Assembly (NCBI GenBank): GCA_018136815.1
Contig: CM030941.1
Location: 2,208,039-2,272,038 of the forward strand
Origin: Isochrysis galbana
Lineage: Eukaryota; Haptophyta; Isochrysidales; Isochrysidaceae
Length of the DNA stretch: 64,000 nucleotides
Reading direction: 5' to 3'
The notes under the pieces are model-generated. The model was not told the DNA's origin and did no database searches. It saw nothing but the letters and a program-made list of their open reading frames with translations. The position numbers and the translations under genes are program-made. Below are positions 1 to 9,816 of this stretch, in pieces (the first letter of the stretch is position 1; each line of letters begins with the position of its first letter).

Positions 1-1320
1 GACCTGGAGCTGGTCGCATAATTGTTGGAACATGTTGAGCCATGCACCAGGTGTCGGGTTGTTGAGCTTGAGCTTCGAGGCGAATTTGGCAAGCTGCTCA
101 TCCTTGATGATCTTGGGCGGGGGTGGGGGTGGAGCCATTGGTTGCATCGGCTGGAAGCCACCCGCCGTGAGACCATGTCCCTTCATGCTTCCACCAAGGC
201 CAGCGAGGCCACCGCCGAGGCCACCTTTGTTGGCAAAGAGGCCGGCGCCGCCGCCGGTGCCGAGGCCATTGAAAGCCGGAGCTGGGGCTGGCGCCGCCGG
301 AGCTTGGGCAGATAACCCGATGCCAAATCCCCCGCCGACGCCTCCAAGCCCGCTCGCCATCGGCGAAGGACTAGGCGCAGCGACGCCGAACATGCCACCA
401 GGAGCAGGAGCCACCGGGGAGGGAGCAGCGCCTCCAAACATGCCGCCAGCGGCGGGGGCCGCCGGGACTGGCGCGGCGCCGCCGAACATGCCGCCACCAG
501 AGGTGGGGGCCGCCGGGGCGGGCGCGGCGCCGCCGAACATGCCTCCAGGGGCCGGAGCCGCCGGGGCGGGCGCGGCGCCGCCGAACATGCCTCCAGGGGC
601 CGAGGCCGCTGGGGCGGGCGCGGCGCCGCCGAACATGCCGCCGCCGAACATGCTCCCAGGGGCCGAGGCTGGCGCAGCGCCGCCGAACATGCCGCCAGCG
701 GCGGGGGCCCCCGGGGCGGGCGCGGCGCCGAACATGCCACCAGGGGCCGGGGCTACCGTGGCAGGAGCGACGCCGCCAAACATGCTTCCAGGGGACGGGG
801 CAGCCGGGGCGGGGGCGACGCCGCCGAACATGCCTCCTGTGGTGGGAGAAGGGACAACTGTTGCTGCACCGCCAAATATGCCCTCACCACCAGGGGCCGG
901 GGAAGCAAGCACTGGAGCACCAAACAAGCTACCACCGGGTGCCCCCGAGGGTACAACTGGGGCTCCACCGGGAGCGCCGGCTCTTAGGGCAGGGGCAGCC
1001 GTGCCAAACATACCTCCAGCTGAAACGCCTCCGAACATGCTGCCTGCCGGTGCAGCAGGTGGTGCCGGAGAGGGTGCTGCTGGAGTCATGGCGCCACCAA
1101 ACATGCCGCCGCCGCCGAACATGCCGCCACCGGCGGCGGGGGGCGTCGGCGTGGCCGGGGTAGCGGAAGGCGCCCCAAATGCCGCGGGCGAAGCAGCGGG
1201 AGCTCCTCCAAACATACCACCAGCTGCTGGCGCCGGGGGCGCGCCAAACATGCCACCTCCGCCACTGCCAAACATGCCGCCCGGCGCGGCTCCGTTGCCT
1301 TGTGGTGGCGTGCCGAACAT
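1..1320 (-). CDS. FG-repeat nucleoporin, C-terminus outside window
   Basis: Reading the minus strand from the ATG at 1318-1320 gives 440 codons with no stop, running off the left edge. The protein begins MFGTPPQGNG and carries about 19 MFG motifs, mostly as GGMFGGAAPAPAAPAP-type units, plus LFG, IFG and AFG variants, over roughly residues 1-320. A Gly-rich stretch and a polyproline segment follow, then a non-repetitive region containing KIIKDEQLAKFASKLKL and WLNMFQQLCDQLQ. Dense FG repeats followed by a helical region are the hallmark of nucleoporins that line the pore channel and bind transport receptors. The subfamily (Nup54, Nup58, Nup62 or Nup98 type) cannot be decided from this fragment. 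The start is supported by the A-rich context AAAGATG and by lack of any upstream in-frame ATG before a CT-rich tract. Long plus-strand frames across the same bases are mirror images of the repeats. It is divergent from the Rab-GAP gene at 2240. Confidence 0.75.
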   Translation of the reverse strand, partial: MFGTPPQGNGAAPGGMFGSGGGGMFGAPPAPAAGGMFGGAPAASPAAFGAPSATPATPTPPAAGGGMFGGGGMFGGAMTPAAPSPAPPAAPAGSMFGGVSAGGMFGTAAPALRAGAPGGAPVVPSGAPGGSLFGAPVLASPAPGGEGIFGGAATVVPSPTTGGMFGGVAPAPAAPSPGSMFGGVAPATVAPAPGGMFGAAPAPGAPAAGGMFGGAAPASAPGSMFGGGMFGGAAPAPAASAPGGMFGGAAPAPAAPAPGGMFGGAAPAPAAPTSGGGMFGGAAPVPAAPAAGGMFGGAAPSPVAPAPGGMFGVAAPSPSPMASGLGGVGGGFGIGLSAQAPAAPAPAPAFNGLGTGGGAGLFANKGGLGGGLAGLGGSMKGHGLTAGGFQPMQPMAPPPPPPKIIKDEQLAKFASKLKLNNPTPGAWLNMFQQLCDQLQV

Positions 1321-2239
1321 CTTTGATGCGCTGTGTGTGTCGCCGCGAGCGGGCGTCAAAGAGAGAGAGAGAGAGCGAGTGAGTGAGACAGCTAGCTGGC
1401 GGAGAGCCGAGGGTCCGGGGGGGGGCGCTTTGCTCCTGCGGGCCGAGTGCGAGTGCTCACGTTGGGGAGAGAGAGGAGGGGAGGGGGCGAAGGGGAAGGA
1501 AACTGCGAGAGACGTCGAACAGATCGTCGAGCGCCGCCAGGGCGGGGCGGTAACGTCCCCCCCCCCCGCGGAGGGGGAGGCGCTCCGCGCGGGGGGACGC
1601 TCGCCAAGCGTTCAGAACCTTCCAGCAAACCATGGAACCCGGTCGGCGCATTCTCTGTAACGGCTCAACGAGGCCGCCGCCACTGCACGCCCCCGTGCCA
1701 CCGAGGGGGCGGGCGTCAAGCTTCACGCGCCCACAATCCCCCGCCCTCAGGGCAGCAATCGAATGAGATTGACGGAATCCACTCCTCCAACGGGCTCGAC
1801 AAAGTCGAAGCCATGGAGTTCTCTCAAGAGAGAGAGAAAATCATGCATTCCTATTCAATCGCATGATTTCAGCACAGCAGTCCTGCAGAGGAATCAACCT
1901 CGCGGCGGGACCCAACGCCATCGTCTCGAGCATGAGGGCGTCTCACTAGCGGGGGGCGGGGGGGGGGGGGGGGGCTAGTTTGTCGCCGTCGTTCAACTCT
2001 CTATCTAGAGCTCTACTCTTCTCTAGAGTACCTCCCTACCTCCCCCCCCCCGCTGCGCAAGAGGTGGGTGATGAGGCGCCGCGCCGGCGATTTGTCCATA
2101 TACCGCCGGGGGGAGGCGGACGAGCTCGCCCACCAGTTTTTTTTTACTTTGTCGCGCCGACTTTCCTTCTACATGTTTTTTTTCTCGTCTCCCTCCCCCC
2201 CCGCCCTCGCACCGCCGCCGCCGCCCCTCGCGCGGCGCC
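1321..2239. promoter_or_regulatory. Divergent promoter region between nucleoporin and Rab-GAP
   Basis: About 0.9 kb separates the two divergent start codons. It holds a short GA repeat (about 1361-1378), C and G homopolymers near 1555-1567 and 1951-1975, and a CT-rich leader with T runs just before the 2240 ATG. I see no conserved gene inside it; the frames that cross it are low-complexity. Confidence 0.4.
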
Positions 2240-3800
2240 ATGTTCGGCGAGAGGCACGGCAAAGGCGCGCGGCCGGGCAGCATCAAGCAGGTGCGCGGCG
2301 CGGCATACCCTCCGCTCACCGCCCCGCCCGCGCGGGGCCGGCCGCCTACGCCTGGCTCCTCCTCACAGCCCATACTCCAAGCCGCCTCTGCTGCCGCCAC
2401 CTCGGTGTGCGCTGCATGCGGCTTTGGAGCCTCGTCCTCCTCGGCAGCCTCAGCCGCAGCCGCAGGGCTGCCGCACGGCGCATTGGACAGCTCCGGCTCT
2501 CGCTCACCCTCGGGCGCAGCGAGTCACCAAGCGTGGAATGGCGGCTCAGCGAGAGCAATTGGCTCGGCGAGGACGGGCGGAAGCGCGAATAGGACCCTTA
2601 GCACACGGGCCTCAAGCGACACTCTGGGCTCGTACGAGGGCGAGCCGCCACAGAAGCCCTTATCAATCGAAAGTCAACGAGAGGCGAAATTCGATGCGTT
2701 GCTGACGGAAGAGGTTGTGGACCTGAAGGCTTTGCGCACCTTGTCATGGTCCGGCGTGCCGGCGCACTGCCGTGCGACAGTATGGCCGCTTCTGCTCGGG
2801 TATCTGCCGCCCAACAAAAGCTTTCGCTCGAACACCCTCCATCGGAAAAGGCGTGACTACTTCGAATCTATACCCCAGTACTTCGACATCTCGGATGCTG
2901 AGCGATCCGAATACCAGCGCAAAACATTGCACCAGATCCTCATCGATGTGCCACGCACATCGACTTCTTCAGCCATATTCCAGTGCCAATTGGTGCAGCG
3001 TGCGCTAGAGCGCGTGCTCTATATATGGGCGATTAGGCATCCGGCTTCTGGATACGTGCAGGGCATCAACGACATGGTGACACCGTTCCTGTTGGTCTTT
3101 CTTAGCGAACATCTCCATACGGATGGACCACATCAGGTAGAGGAGGTTGAAGAGTTGCATCGTGAGAAGCCATACCTAGTGGCGCAAGCCGAGGCGGATG
3201 CCTTTTGGTGCCTTTCTCTACTTCTTGATTCCGTCCAGGACAACTACACCTTCGCGCAGCCAGGCATTCAGCGGATGGTGTTCAAGCTCAAAGAGCTCAT
3301 TGCACGCATCGACAGCAAACTCCACGCCCATTTGCTCAATGAGAATCTCCACTTCATACAGTTCGCTTTCCGCTGGATGAACTGCTTGTTGCTGCGAGAA
3401 TTCTCGCTCGATCTGATCTTGCGACTATGGGATACATATCTCGCCGAGTACGGCGGCTCCGAGGATGCCGCTGGCGTATACACGGAGTCTTTTGAAATTG
3501 GTGGTGGCTTTGCGGTGCGCGCTAGGCTTGCACAATGAAGCCTCTCCGGCCGAATTGGCGTTGAGCTAGCCAACGTCCTTTGTTGTCTGGTCCGCGTAGG
3601 TTCTCCATGTATATGTGTGCGCAGCTCTTCTCACACGCTGGTCGGCTAAGCTACAGTCGATGGAATTTCAAGACCTCGTCATTTTCCTGCAACACCTTCC
3701 CACGTCTGACTGGTGCATCACGGACATGGCGGAGTTGCTTTCACAAGCGTACGTCTTCAAGGCGTTGTATCACAATGCCCCTAGCCATCTCTCCGGATGA
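2240..3800 (+). CDS. TBC1D22: TBC-domain Rab GTPase-activating protein, TBC1D22 type
   Basis: Two exons, 2240-3514 and 3600-3800, joined in phase 0 across an 85-nt intron with donor GTGCGC and acceptor GTAG; about 491 aa. Residues 1-150 are low-complexity and Ser/Ala-rich. The TBC domain follows, with the catalytic arginine finger in ILIDVPRT (IxxDxxR) and the glutamine finger in SGYVQGIND (YxQ). Exon 2 supplies the family tail: HVYVCAALLTRW, then FQDLVIFLQHLPT and the AYVFKALYHNAPSH ending, which matches the animal TBC1D22A/B C-terminus closely in order and length (family about 505-517 aa). TBC proteins stimulate GTP hydrolysis by Rabs; TBC1D22 members are linked to the Golgi and to Rab33, so a Golgi trafficking role is inferred. 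The ATG at 2240 is the first in frame after a T/C-rich leader. The exon 1 frame runs on to a stop at 3538 if the intron is not removed, and would then lose the conserved tail. Confidence 0.88.
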
Positions 3801-4059
3801 AGTTGCTTCTCAATTTTGGACCACAGCGCACTGTGGCGGGCGGGGGGGGGGGGGGGGGGGGGCAGCCAGCCCCAGCCGATCAGGGCCCCAGCTCCCCATC
3901 GAAACGATCTCTCCTGCTCCGATCGGCCCGAAGCGTCAATTTCTCCCAAGGGGGAAAGGTGGGCCAAGGCGGAATATGAATCAGCAGGTCTGGAACTAGC
4001 AAAGATCTGATTGAAAAATTAAATTAAATTGTTAATGTTATATCCTAGCCAACCCCACT
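3801..4059. other. 3' flank of the Rab-GAP with a G homopolymer
   Basis: No gene is visible. The stretch contains an almost pure G run (about 3841-3862) followed by C-rich sequence and an AT-rich segment near 4010-4045 that could hold the polyadenylation region. Confidence 0.35.
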
Positions 4060-4660
4060 AGCTAATTGGACACAACTTTTAAGTCGCGAATCCCGCCATG
4101 CCTGACGGGCCAGGTGTCCGAGTGTGATACGGGGGGGTGCAAAGGTAGCCCGGTCACTCACTAGCTCCGACTTGAAGCGCATGGGATACGCGAACACGAG
4201 GCCGGAGAAGACGTCGTAGAACACGTCCACGTACTTGTAGCCCGTGAGCACGCTGCGGCAAGGCATAGTGAGGATGTCGTTGGTGATGACGTCCCCAACG
4301 GTGCTTGCCATCCATGGTCCTCCACCTCCATCTCCGCGTACACGCAGAGCGAGTTGCCCCCCAACGAGCGCGTTTGGGTACGCATGCCCAAGAACTACCG
4401 CAAGTACGATGAACACGGACAAGAGCTAGCGGCCCTCTTGGGACAATCGCTCTATGGCTTGGTGCAATCCGGCCGCAATTGGTGGCTCAAGTTGTCCATG
4501 TGGCTTGAGGCATTTGGCTTCAACTATCGTTAAAACGATAGGGTCCACCGTGTACGAGATGTCGGGGTTGCTCAAGGCCGAAGACAAGAAGATGGAGTAT
4601 GACACACTCAAGATGACCAACCTCCAGGAGTTCCCCTCAAGGGAGGAGGTGTAACCGTCT
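4060..4660. mobile_element. Patchwork of short copia-1 pieces
   Basis: Several short stretches here are near-identical to different parts of the copia element at 4733-9816: an integrase piece (about 4160-4330, same orientation), a reverse-transcriptase piece (about 4331-4520, opposite orientation), an RNase H-region piece (about 4540-4580) and a gag piece (about 4580-4650, opposite orientation). It is a fossil mosaic, clearly broken and non-coding, and probably recent, judging by how closely the pieces match the neighbouring element. Confidence 0.7.
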
Positions 4661-4732
4661 CAACCGCCGTAACCGACTCAACCGCCGATCACGTAACCGA
4701 CACAAAAACAAAACCCCAACAAGAACAAATGC

Positions 4733-7700
4733 TGCACGGTCCGGTGTCCGTTCAAACGACTCAACCGCCGTAACCGTCTCAACCGCCGTAACCGACTCAA
4801 CCGCCGATCACGTAACCGACACAAAAACAAAACCCCAACAAGAACAAATGCTTTGCACACCACCTAGCCATAGCTAGCCTTGGGTTCACGACGCACATTA
4901 AGCCTTGCATGAAGCCTTGTATGAAGCCTTGCGCTTCTCACCCCCCCTTGACCTGATCCCCCGGAGAAGGGCAACAAATGAGGGATTCGCAAGGCAGCAA
5001 GATCTCAGATGCGAACCATGATCAGCCCACGGAACTTGGTGAACTTGTTCGCCGCTAAGGGCTTCGTCATCATGTCGGCCACATTGAGCTCGGTCTGAAC
5101 GTGGTAGACGCGTAACACATTCTTCTGCGTGAGCTCACGCACGTAGAGCTCACGACGATGGATGTGACGGGCCAAACCCTTCATGATGGGATTGTCCGCG
5201 AGTGCCTTTGCACCCTTGCTGTCGGACAAGAGCGGGCTTGGTTCCGCTTGCTTCCAACCGAGATCCGCGAGCGTGTTACGGAAGTTCTCGATACGCTGCG
5301 AAGCGAGGGAGGCCGCCATCGTTTCCGCTTCGTTGGCCGACAAGGAGATGCTGTTTTGGCGCTTGCTGCCCCAATCGACGAGGCTGCCATTGATGAAGAT
5401 GAGCCAGCCGCTCGTCGAACGTACTACGTCCCACGATGCGTCGACCATGCCGCGTACCATGCCTTCACCTTGACGAAAGAGGCCGATGATGGGGCTATCG
5501 CCATTGTTCTTGTAGTACTTGAGGCCCATGGTGCCACGGTTCTTGAGGTAGAGAAGGCAATGCAGCGCCGCGTGCCAAAGGTTCACGGTGGGGAACGACA
5601 TCGCGCGGCAAAGTTGGCCCACCGTGTACGAGATGTCGGGGTTGCTCACCACGGCGGCGTAGAGGAGACTACCGACGAGGCCGCGGTACTTGGTGCCAAA
5701 CTTGGGATCGAGCTCCGCCTTGATCCGCTCTTTCTCGTCTTGCGCCTCGATGACGTCCTTGCCGAGGTACGAGTTGCATGGCGTGTCGACGGTGTTGCGC
5801 AGCGTGTCCTCGTACTTGGTCATCTCTTCGAGATGCGCGCCCACCAACTTGTTGATGTAGTCTCCTTGGTGAAGAATGATTCCATCACTCACTTCCTTGA
5901 GTTGGGCTCCAAGTACTTCATCGAGACCTTCATGCCAAGTGAGCTTGAAGCCATCCTTCTCCATGGCCTCAAACACCTTGCGCACGAGCTTCATGTCATT
6001 GGAGCCCCACGGCATGTCGTCCACGTACGTGGCCATGACCATGAAGGAATCCTCATCACGGAGCACGTAGAGGCATGGCTCGCTGAACGCCACAATGAAG
6101 CCAAACGCCTCAAGCCACATGGACAACTTGAGCCACCAATTGCGGCCGGACTGCACCAAGCCATAGAGCGATTGCCCTAAGAGGGCTGCTAGTTCTTGTC
6201 CTTGTTCATCGTACTTGCGGTAGTTCTTGGGCATGCGTACCCAAACGCGCTCGTTGGGGGGCAACTCGCTCTGCGTGTACGCGGAGATGGCGTCGGCGGC
6301 GCCCTTGTACGTGCACATGATGACGGAGATGACGCAGAACAGTCGAAAGCCGCCATGGGAGATGGTTGGCGAGTACGAGAGGTCAAAGTCAATGCCCGGG
6401 ACTTGGCGGAAGCCTTGAACGTACATGCGCGACTTGCGGATGCCGTCGCGCTTGTAGCGGAGGGTCTCACCTAGTGGGATGGCGCGTCCCACTTCCTTGA
6501 TTGGCTTCTCGTCGATGAAGGTCTTGTTGGTCACCAAGGTGTTGTACTCCTTCATGCGCGCCTCCTCCCACAAGTCTTGTTCATCTTGTGGTAGGAACTT
6601 GAGTTGGTGCGGCTTGAAGGGCTTTGGGAAGCCGATGTAGATGGCGTCGTTGCACACCTCGGTCGCCATCAAGATCTTGTGGCACATCGACGCCGAGTAC
6701 TCGCTTGCACTCTCGTCGCCAAAGACAGTGTTGTCGTTGCCCAAGGTGGAGTAGTCCATCACCGTGTACGGGAGCTCCTCTCCCGCGATGCGGCTTGAGC
6801 GGCGTGGTGCGGTGTCCTCCTTGCCATCTTCCGACTCGAATGGCCCGCGTTGCACTTCGCCACTTGGCGTAAGCGTATCGTTATCCTCCTCATCGGACTC
6901 GATGATGCGGCGGTGACGTTGAGGAGCTCGGATAGGCGACGTGGTGTCGGAGGCATTGTCGCTATTGTCCTCTTCCACCTCCGTGATGGGGCCCGAGTAG
7001 GAATGCTCCGAGGGCGTGTAGTCCGGATCCTCGTGGTCCTCCGGGATGCCAAACGCGTAGATTGAGCCATGCATCTTGCCGTATTGGTCGGTCTTGTCAA
7101 TGGGGATCTCACCCCCCCTCGTGGTTTTCCACGGAAACTCGGACTCCATGAAGGTGGCGTGCACACCGCTCACAAACACCTTGCCCGTCTCGAGCGACAT
7201 GAAGATGTTGCCCGTGTGGTAGCGTGCCGGGCCCAAGTAGATGCACTCTTGTGCTTGCTCCGACAAGTTGTTGTCGCGGTACGCCTTGGGCTTTTGCACG
7301 ATGGCCTTGCAACCGAACACCTTGAGCATGCTCAGGTTGACCGTGTGGCGGATGCCGGCACGCACTAGAGGAGGAGCAGTGTCTTTGGCGCCGGGGATGC
7401 GGTTGATGATCACCATCGCGGGATAGAGCGCAAACTCCCAATACTCTTGGGGGGCATTGCACCCCAGGAGCAATGGACGCATGGTGCGCTCGAGCAACTT
7501 GACCGCGATTTCCGCAGGGTTGCCCCACGGCTCGTACGGGTTGCTCTCTTGCTTGCGGATCAAGTTGCTATCGCAAATCTCTTGCACCTTGTCGCTCTTG
7601 AGCACGGGCTCATTGTCCGAGTGCAAGCGCTTCACGATGAAGAACCCTTGCGTGTCCGCCAAGAAGCGCTGCAACATCGTTGGATGCTCCGACTTGAAGC

Positions 7701-9816
7701 GCATGGGATACGCGAACACGAGGCCGGAGAAGACGTCGTAGAACACGTCCACGTACTTGTAGCCCGTGAGCACGCTGCGGCAAGGCATAGTGAGGATGTC
7801 GTTGGTGATAACGTCCCCAACGGCGCTTGTCATCCATGGTCCTCCTCCTCCGCCTCCGGGTCGACGTTGCGCATTGGCCTTGAGCGCGACCTCGTTGACG
7901 TCTTCCGCCTTCCTTGCTTGAAGGCGCTTGAGGTTGGCGGGCACGTCGACGGAGTAGTCCGGCAGGCGGCGGAGGCGATCATCGCTAGGCGATCCAAGTC
8001 GCGCGCGCCAAATCTCCTTTGCCTCCTCATGCGTGGCGTGCATGTCCTTGTGCTTGTCGGTGGTGTACGGTCCAAGCGAGTACGCCTTGGTCGTCTCGCC
8101 CTTGGGGATGGGCCGTACATCCACATAGAAGCCTTGGGAGTCGTCACCCATGGTGAAAGGCATGAATGCACCTCCCGGAAGTTCAAAGCCATTCACCTTG
8201 CCCATGATGCACTTCATATCATCATTGCGTGAGCACGCCTTGTGGGTGGAGAGCATGTTGCGTTTGAATGGACCAAATGATGCGTCGGGCTTCTCGACCA
8301 CATGCCATCCAAGGGGTGCACCGGCTTGAGTGCGCACAAGTGCAAGGAACTTGGCGGTGCCGGTGCCCCAAGTCTTGATTGCCTTGCCACTTGCCACCTC
8401 AACCATGTCCGTGCGCGTCTCATCCACGCCGTCCGGGAAGAAGCTGATGTCGTTGAAGTAGTCGGCCCCGGTGGCGCCCGAGTCGATGAGGATGCGCAGC
8501 GAATCATTCTCGGTGTTCTTGGTCGTGGTTGCACAGATCTTGTTGCAGGTGAAGGTGAGGCGTCCACCACTTTGCTTGTTTTCCTTCTTCATCTTGGCAT
8601 CATAGAGGTTGGCCTTGATCTTGGCTTGGAGGCCCTCCGGCACCTTGTCCCAATCGATCAAGTGCGCGGTGTCGGGGTTGGACCAGCAGATGCCCGTGTG
8701 CATGCGGTCGCAGTGGGAGCAAGGCTTCTTGTCCTTGTTGTTGTTGCTCCTACCACCTCCACGCCCACCTTGGCCAGCCTTGAAGCCCGCCTCATAGGCC
8801 TTCTTGATGGCATCCGTGTCATCCTCGGTCTTGGTCGCTTGCATTGCACGTTGGCCCGGACGCACCGTGGAGCGCACCGCCTCATGCTTATGGGCGATGG
8901 CCGCAGCCTCCACAAGGTTCTTGTGCACCATATCAGGCCTCTTGCGGTGCTCAACTTCCAAGGAGCCCCATGCCTTGTCCACTTCACGAAGGACTCCTTC
9001 TCCACATCCAATGAAGCTCGCTTTCATGTCGAGGCACAACTCGGCCACGGAGACTTCGCGCGCGGTGCCCTTGAGTCCTTGGAAGATGCCAAACATGTTG
9101 TCAAAGCGGTTGGTGACCTCCTCCCTTGAGGGGAACTCCTGGAGGTTGGTCATCTTGAGTGTGTCATACTCCATCTTCTTGTCTTCAGCCTTGTCTTCGG
9201 TGTTGACCGCCACGTGCAACTCGTCGATGTGTTTGAACGCACGGTGGCCGTCGTACTTCTCTTCCTCCTCATCCGTGTAGAGCACATCCAAGGTGGCCAC
9301 AAGCTTGTCATCCTTGATGCACATGATGAGGAGGTCATATGCCTTGTTGAGTTCCACCTGGGTGGCTTCCTTGTCCTTGTTGGCGTCATCGACGCTTTCC
9401 GTCTTGTTCTTGAGCATCGCACGTCGGCAACCGTTCTTGCCGGCCATCGCGAGCAACTTGGGCCTGAATGCTCTCCATTCAGCACCATCCTTGTTGTAGA
9501 AGAAGATCTTGTCATTGTTCTTGTCCATGTCTCTTTGTCTCTCGGCGGGGGTACCAGATGAGTGGCGAAAGCTTTCTTGTTACTTGTCTCTTAGGGGTCT
9601 CTACCCTTGCACGGTCCGGTGTCCGTTCAAACGACTCAACCGCCGTAACCGTCTCAACCGCCGTAACCGACTCAACCGCCGATCACGTAACCGACACAAA
9701 AACAAAACCCCAACAAGAACAAATGCTTTGCACACCACCTAGCCATAGCTAGGCCTTGGGTTCACGACGCACATTAAGCCTTGCATGAAGCCTTGTATGA
9801 AGCCTTGCGCTTCTCA
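4733..9816 (-). mobile_element. Ty1/copia LTR retrotransposon (copia-1)
   Basis: The element is on the minus strand: 5' LTR at 9559-9816 and 3' LTR copy at 4733-4940, preceded in element sense by a purine tract AAGGGGGGG. The 5' LTR runs from TGAG to CTCA. A candidate primer-binding site TGGTACCCCCGCCGAGAG lies two bases inside the 5' LTR (9539-9556). The internal region is one long gag-pol frame. The shared LTR stretches are almost identical between the two ends, so the insertion looks very young. The coding part looks whole. A short duplicate of LTR sequence (about 4652-4732) lies next to the left end. Confidence 0.88.
5005..9528 (-). CDS. copia-1 gag-pol polyprotein (fossil element, looks whole)
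   Basis: A single 1507-aa frame in the order gag, protease, integrase, reverse transcriptase, RNase H, which is the Ty1/copia order; Ty3/gypsy has integrase last. A zinc knuckle with the spacing CxxCxxxHxxxC lies near residue 270, the aspartic-protease motif DSGAT near 348, the integrase core from about 565 to 740, the copia-type reverse transcriptase with YVDDM near 1168, and RNase H from about 1390 to the end (DASW, then SANEAE). Gag and pol share one frame, as in many copia elements, so no frameshift is needed. The plus-strand frames over this interval are antisense shadows. Confidence 0.9.
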   Translation of the reverse strand: MDKNNDKIFFYNKDGAEWRAFRPKLLAMAGKNGCRRAMLKNKTESVDDANKDKEATQVELNKAYDLLIMCIKDDKLVATLDVLYTDEEEEKYDGHRAFKHIDELHVAVNTEDKAEDKKMEYDTLKMTNLQEFPSREEVTNRFDNMFGIFQGLKGTAREVSVAELCLDMKASFIGCGEGVLREVDKAWGSLEVEHRKRPDMVHKNLVEAAAIAHKHEAVRSTVRPGQRAMQATKTEDDTDAIKKAYEAGFKAGQGGRGGGRSNNNKDKKPCSHCDRMHTGICWSNPDTAHLIDWDKVPEGLQAKIKANLYDAKMKKENKQSGGRLTFTCNKICATTTKNTENDSLRILIDSGATGADYFNDISFFPDGVDETRTDMVEVASGKAIKTWGTGTAKFLALVRTQAGAPLGWHVVEKPDASFGPFKRNMLSTHKACSRNDDMKCIMGKVNGFELPGGAFMPFTMGDDSQGFYVDVRPIPKGETTKAYSLGPYTTDKHKDMHATHEEAKEIWRARLGSPSDDRLRRLPDYSVDVPANLKRLQARKAEDVNEVALKANAQRRPGGGGGGPWMTSAVGDVITNDILTMPCRSVLTGYKYVDVFYDVFSGLVFAYPMRFKSEHPTMLQRFLADTQGFFIVKRLHSDNEPVLKSDKVQEICDSNLIRKQESNPYEPWGNPAEIAVKLLERTMRPLLLGCNAPQEYWEFALYPAMVIINRIPGAKDTAPPLVRAGIRHTVNLSMLKVFGCKAIVQKPKAYRDNNLSEQAQECIYLGPARYHTGNIFMSLETGKVFVSGVHATFMESEFPWKTTRGGEIPIDKTDQYGKMHGSIYAFGIPEDHEDPDYTPSEHSYSGPITEVEEDNSDNASDTTSPIRAPQRHRRIIESDEEDNDTLTPSGEVQRGPFESEDGKEDTAPRRSSRIAGEELPYTVMDYSTLGNDNTVFGDESASEYSASMCHKILMATEVCNDAIYIGFPKPFKPHQLKFLPQDEQDLWEEARMKEYNTLVTNKTFIDEKPIKEVGRAIPLGETLRYKRDGIRKSRMYVQGFRQVPGIDFDLSYSPTISHGGFRLFCVISVIMCTYKGAADAISAYTQSELPPNERVWVRMPKNYRKYDEQGQELAALLGQSLYGLVQSGRNWWLKLSMWLEAFGFIVAFSEPCLYVLRDEDSFMVMATYVDDMPWGSNDMKLVRKVFEAMEKDGFKLTWHEGLDEVLGAQLKEVSDGIILHQGDYINKLVGAHLEEMTKYEDTLRNTVDTPCNSYLGKDVIEAQDEKERIKAELDPKFGTKYRGLVGSLLYAAVVSNPDISYTVGQLCRAMSFPTVNLWHAALHCLLYLKNRGTMGLKYYKNNGDSPIIGLFRQGEGMVRGMVDASWDVVRSTSGWLIFINGSLVDWGSKRQNSISLSANEAETMAASLASQRIENFRNTLADLGWKQAEPSPLLSDSKGAKALADNPIMKGLARHIHRRELYVRELTQKNVLRVYHVQTELNVADMMTKPLAANKFTKFRGLIMVRI

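Noticed and set aside
32-1660. 542-codon plus-strand Pro/Ala-rich frame
   Set aside because: It mirrors the FG repeats on the other strand, runs on into low-complexity sequence past the nucleoporin start, and has no recognisable domain.
5158-9561. Several 60-340-codon plus-strand frames over the copia-1 element
   Set aside because: They are antisense to a complete gag-pol frame and share its codon-position bias; no domain is found.
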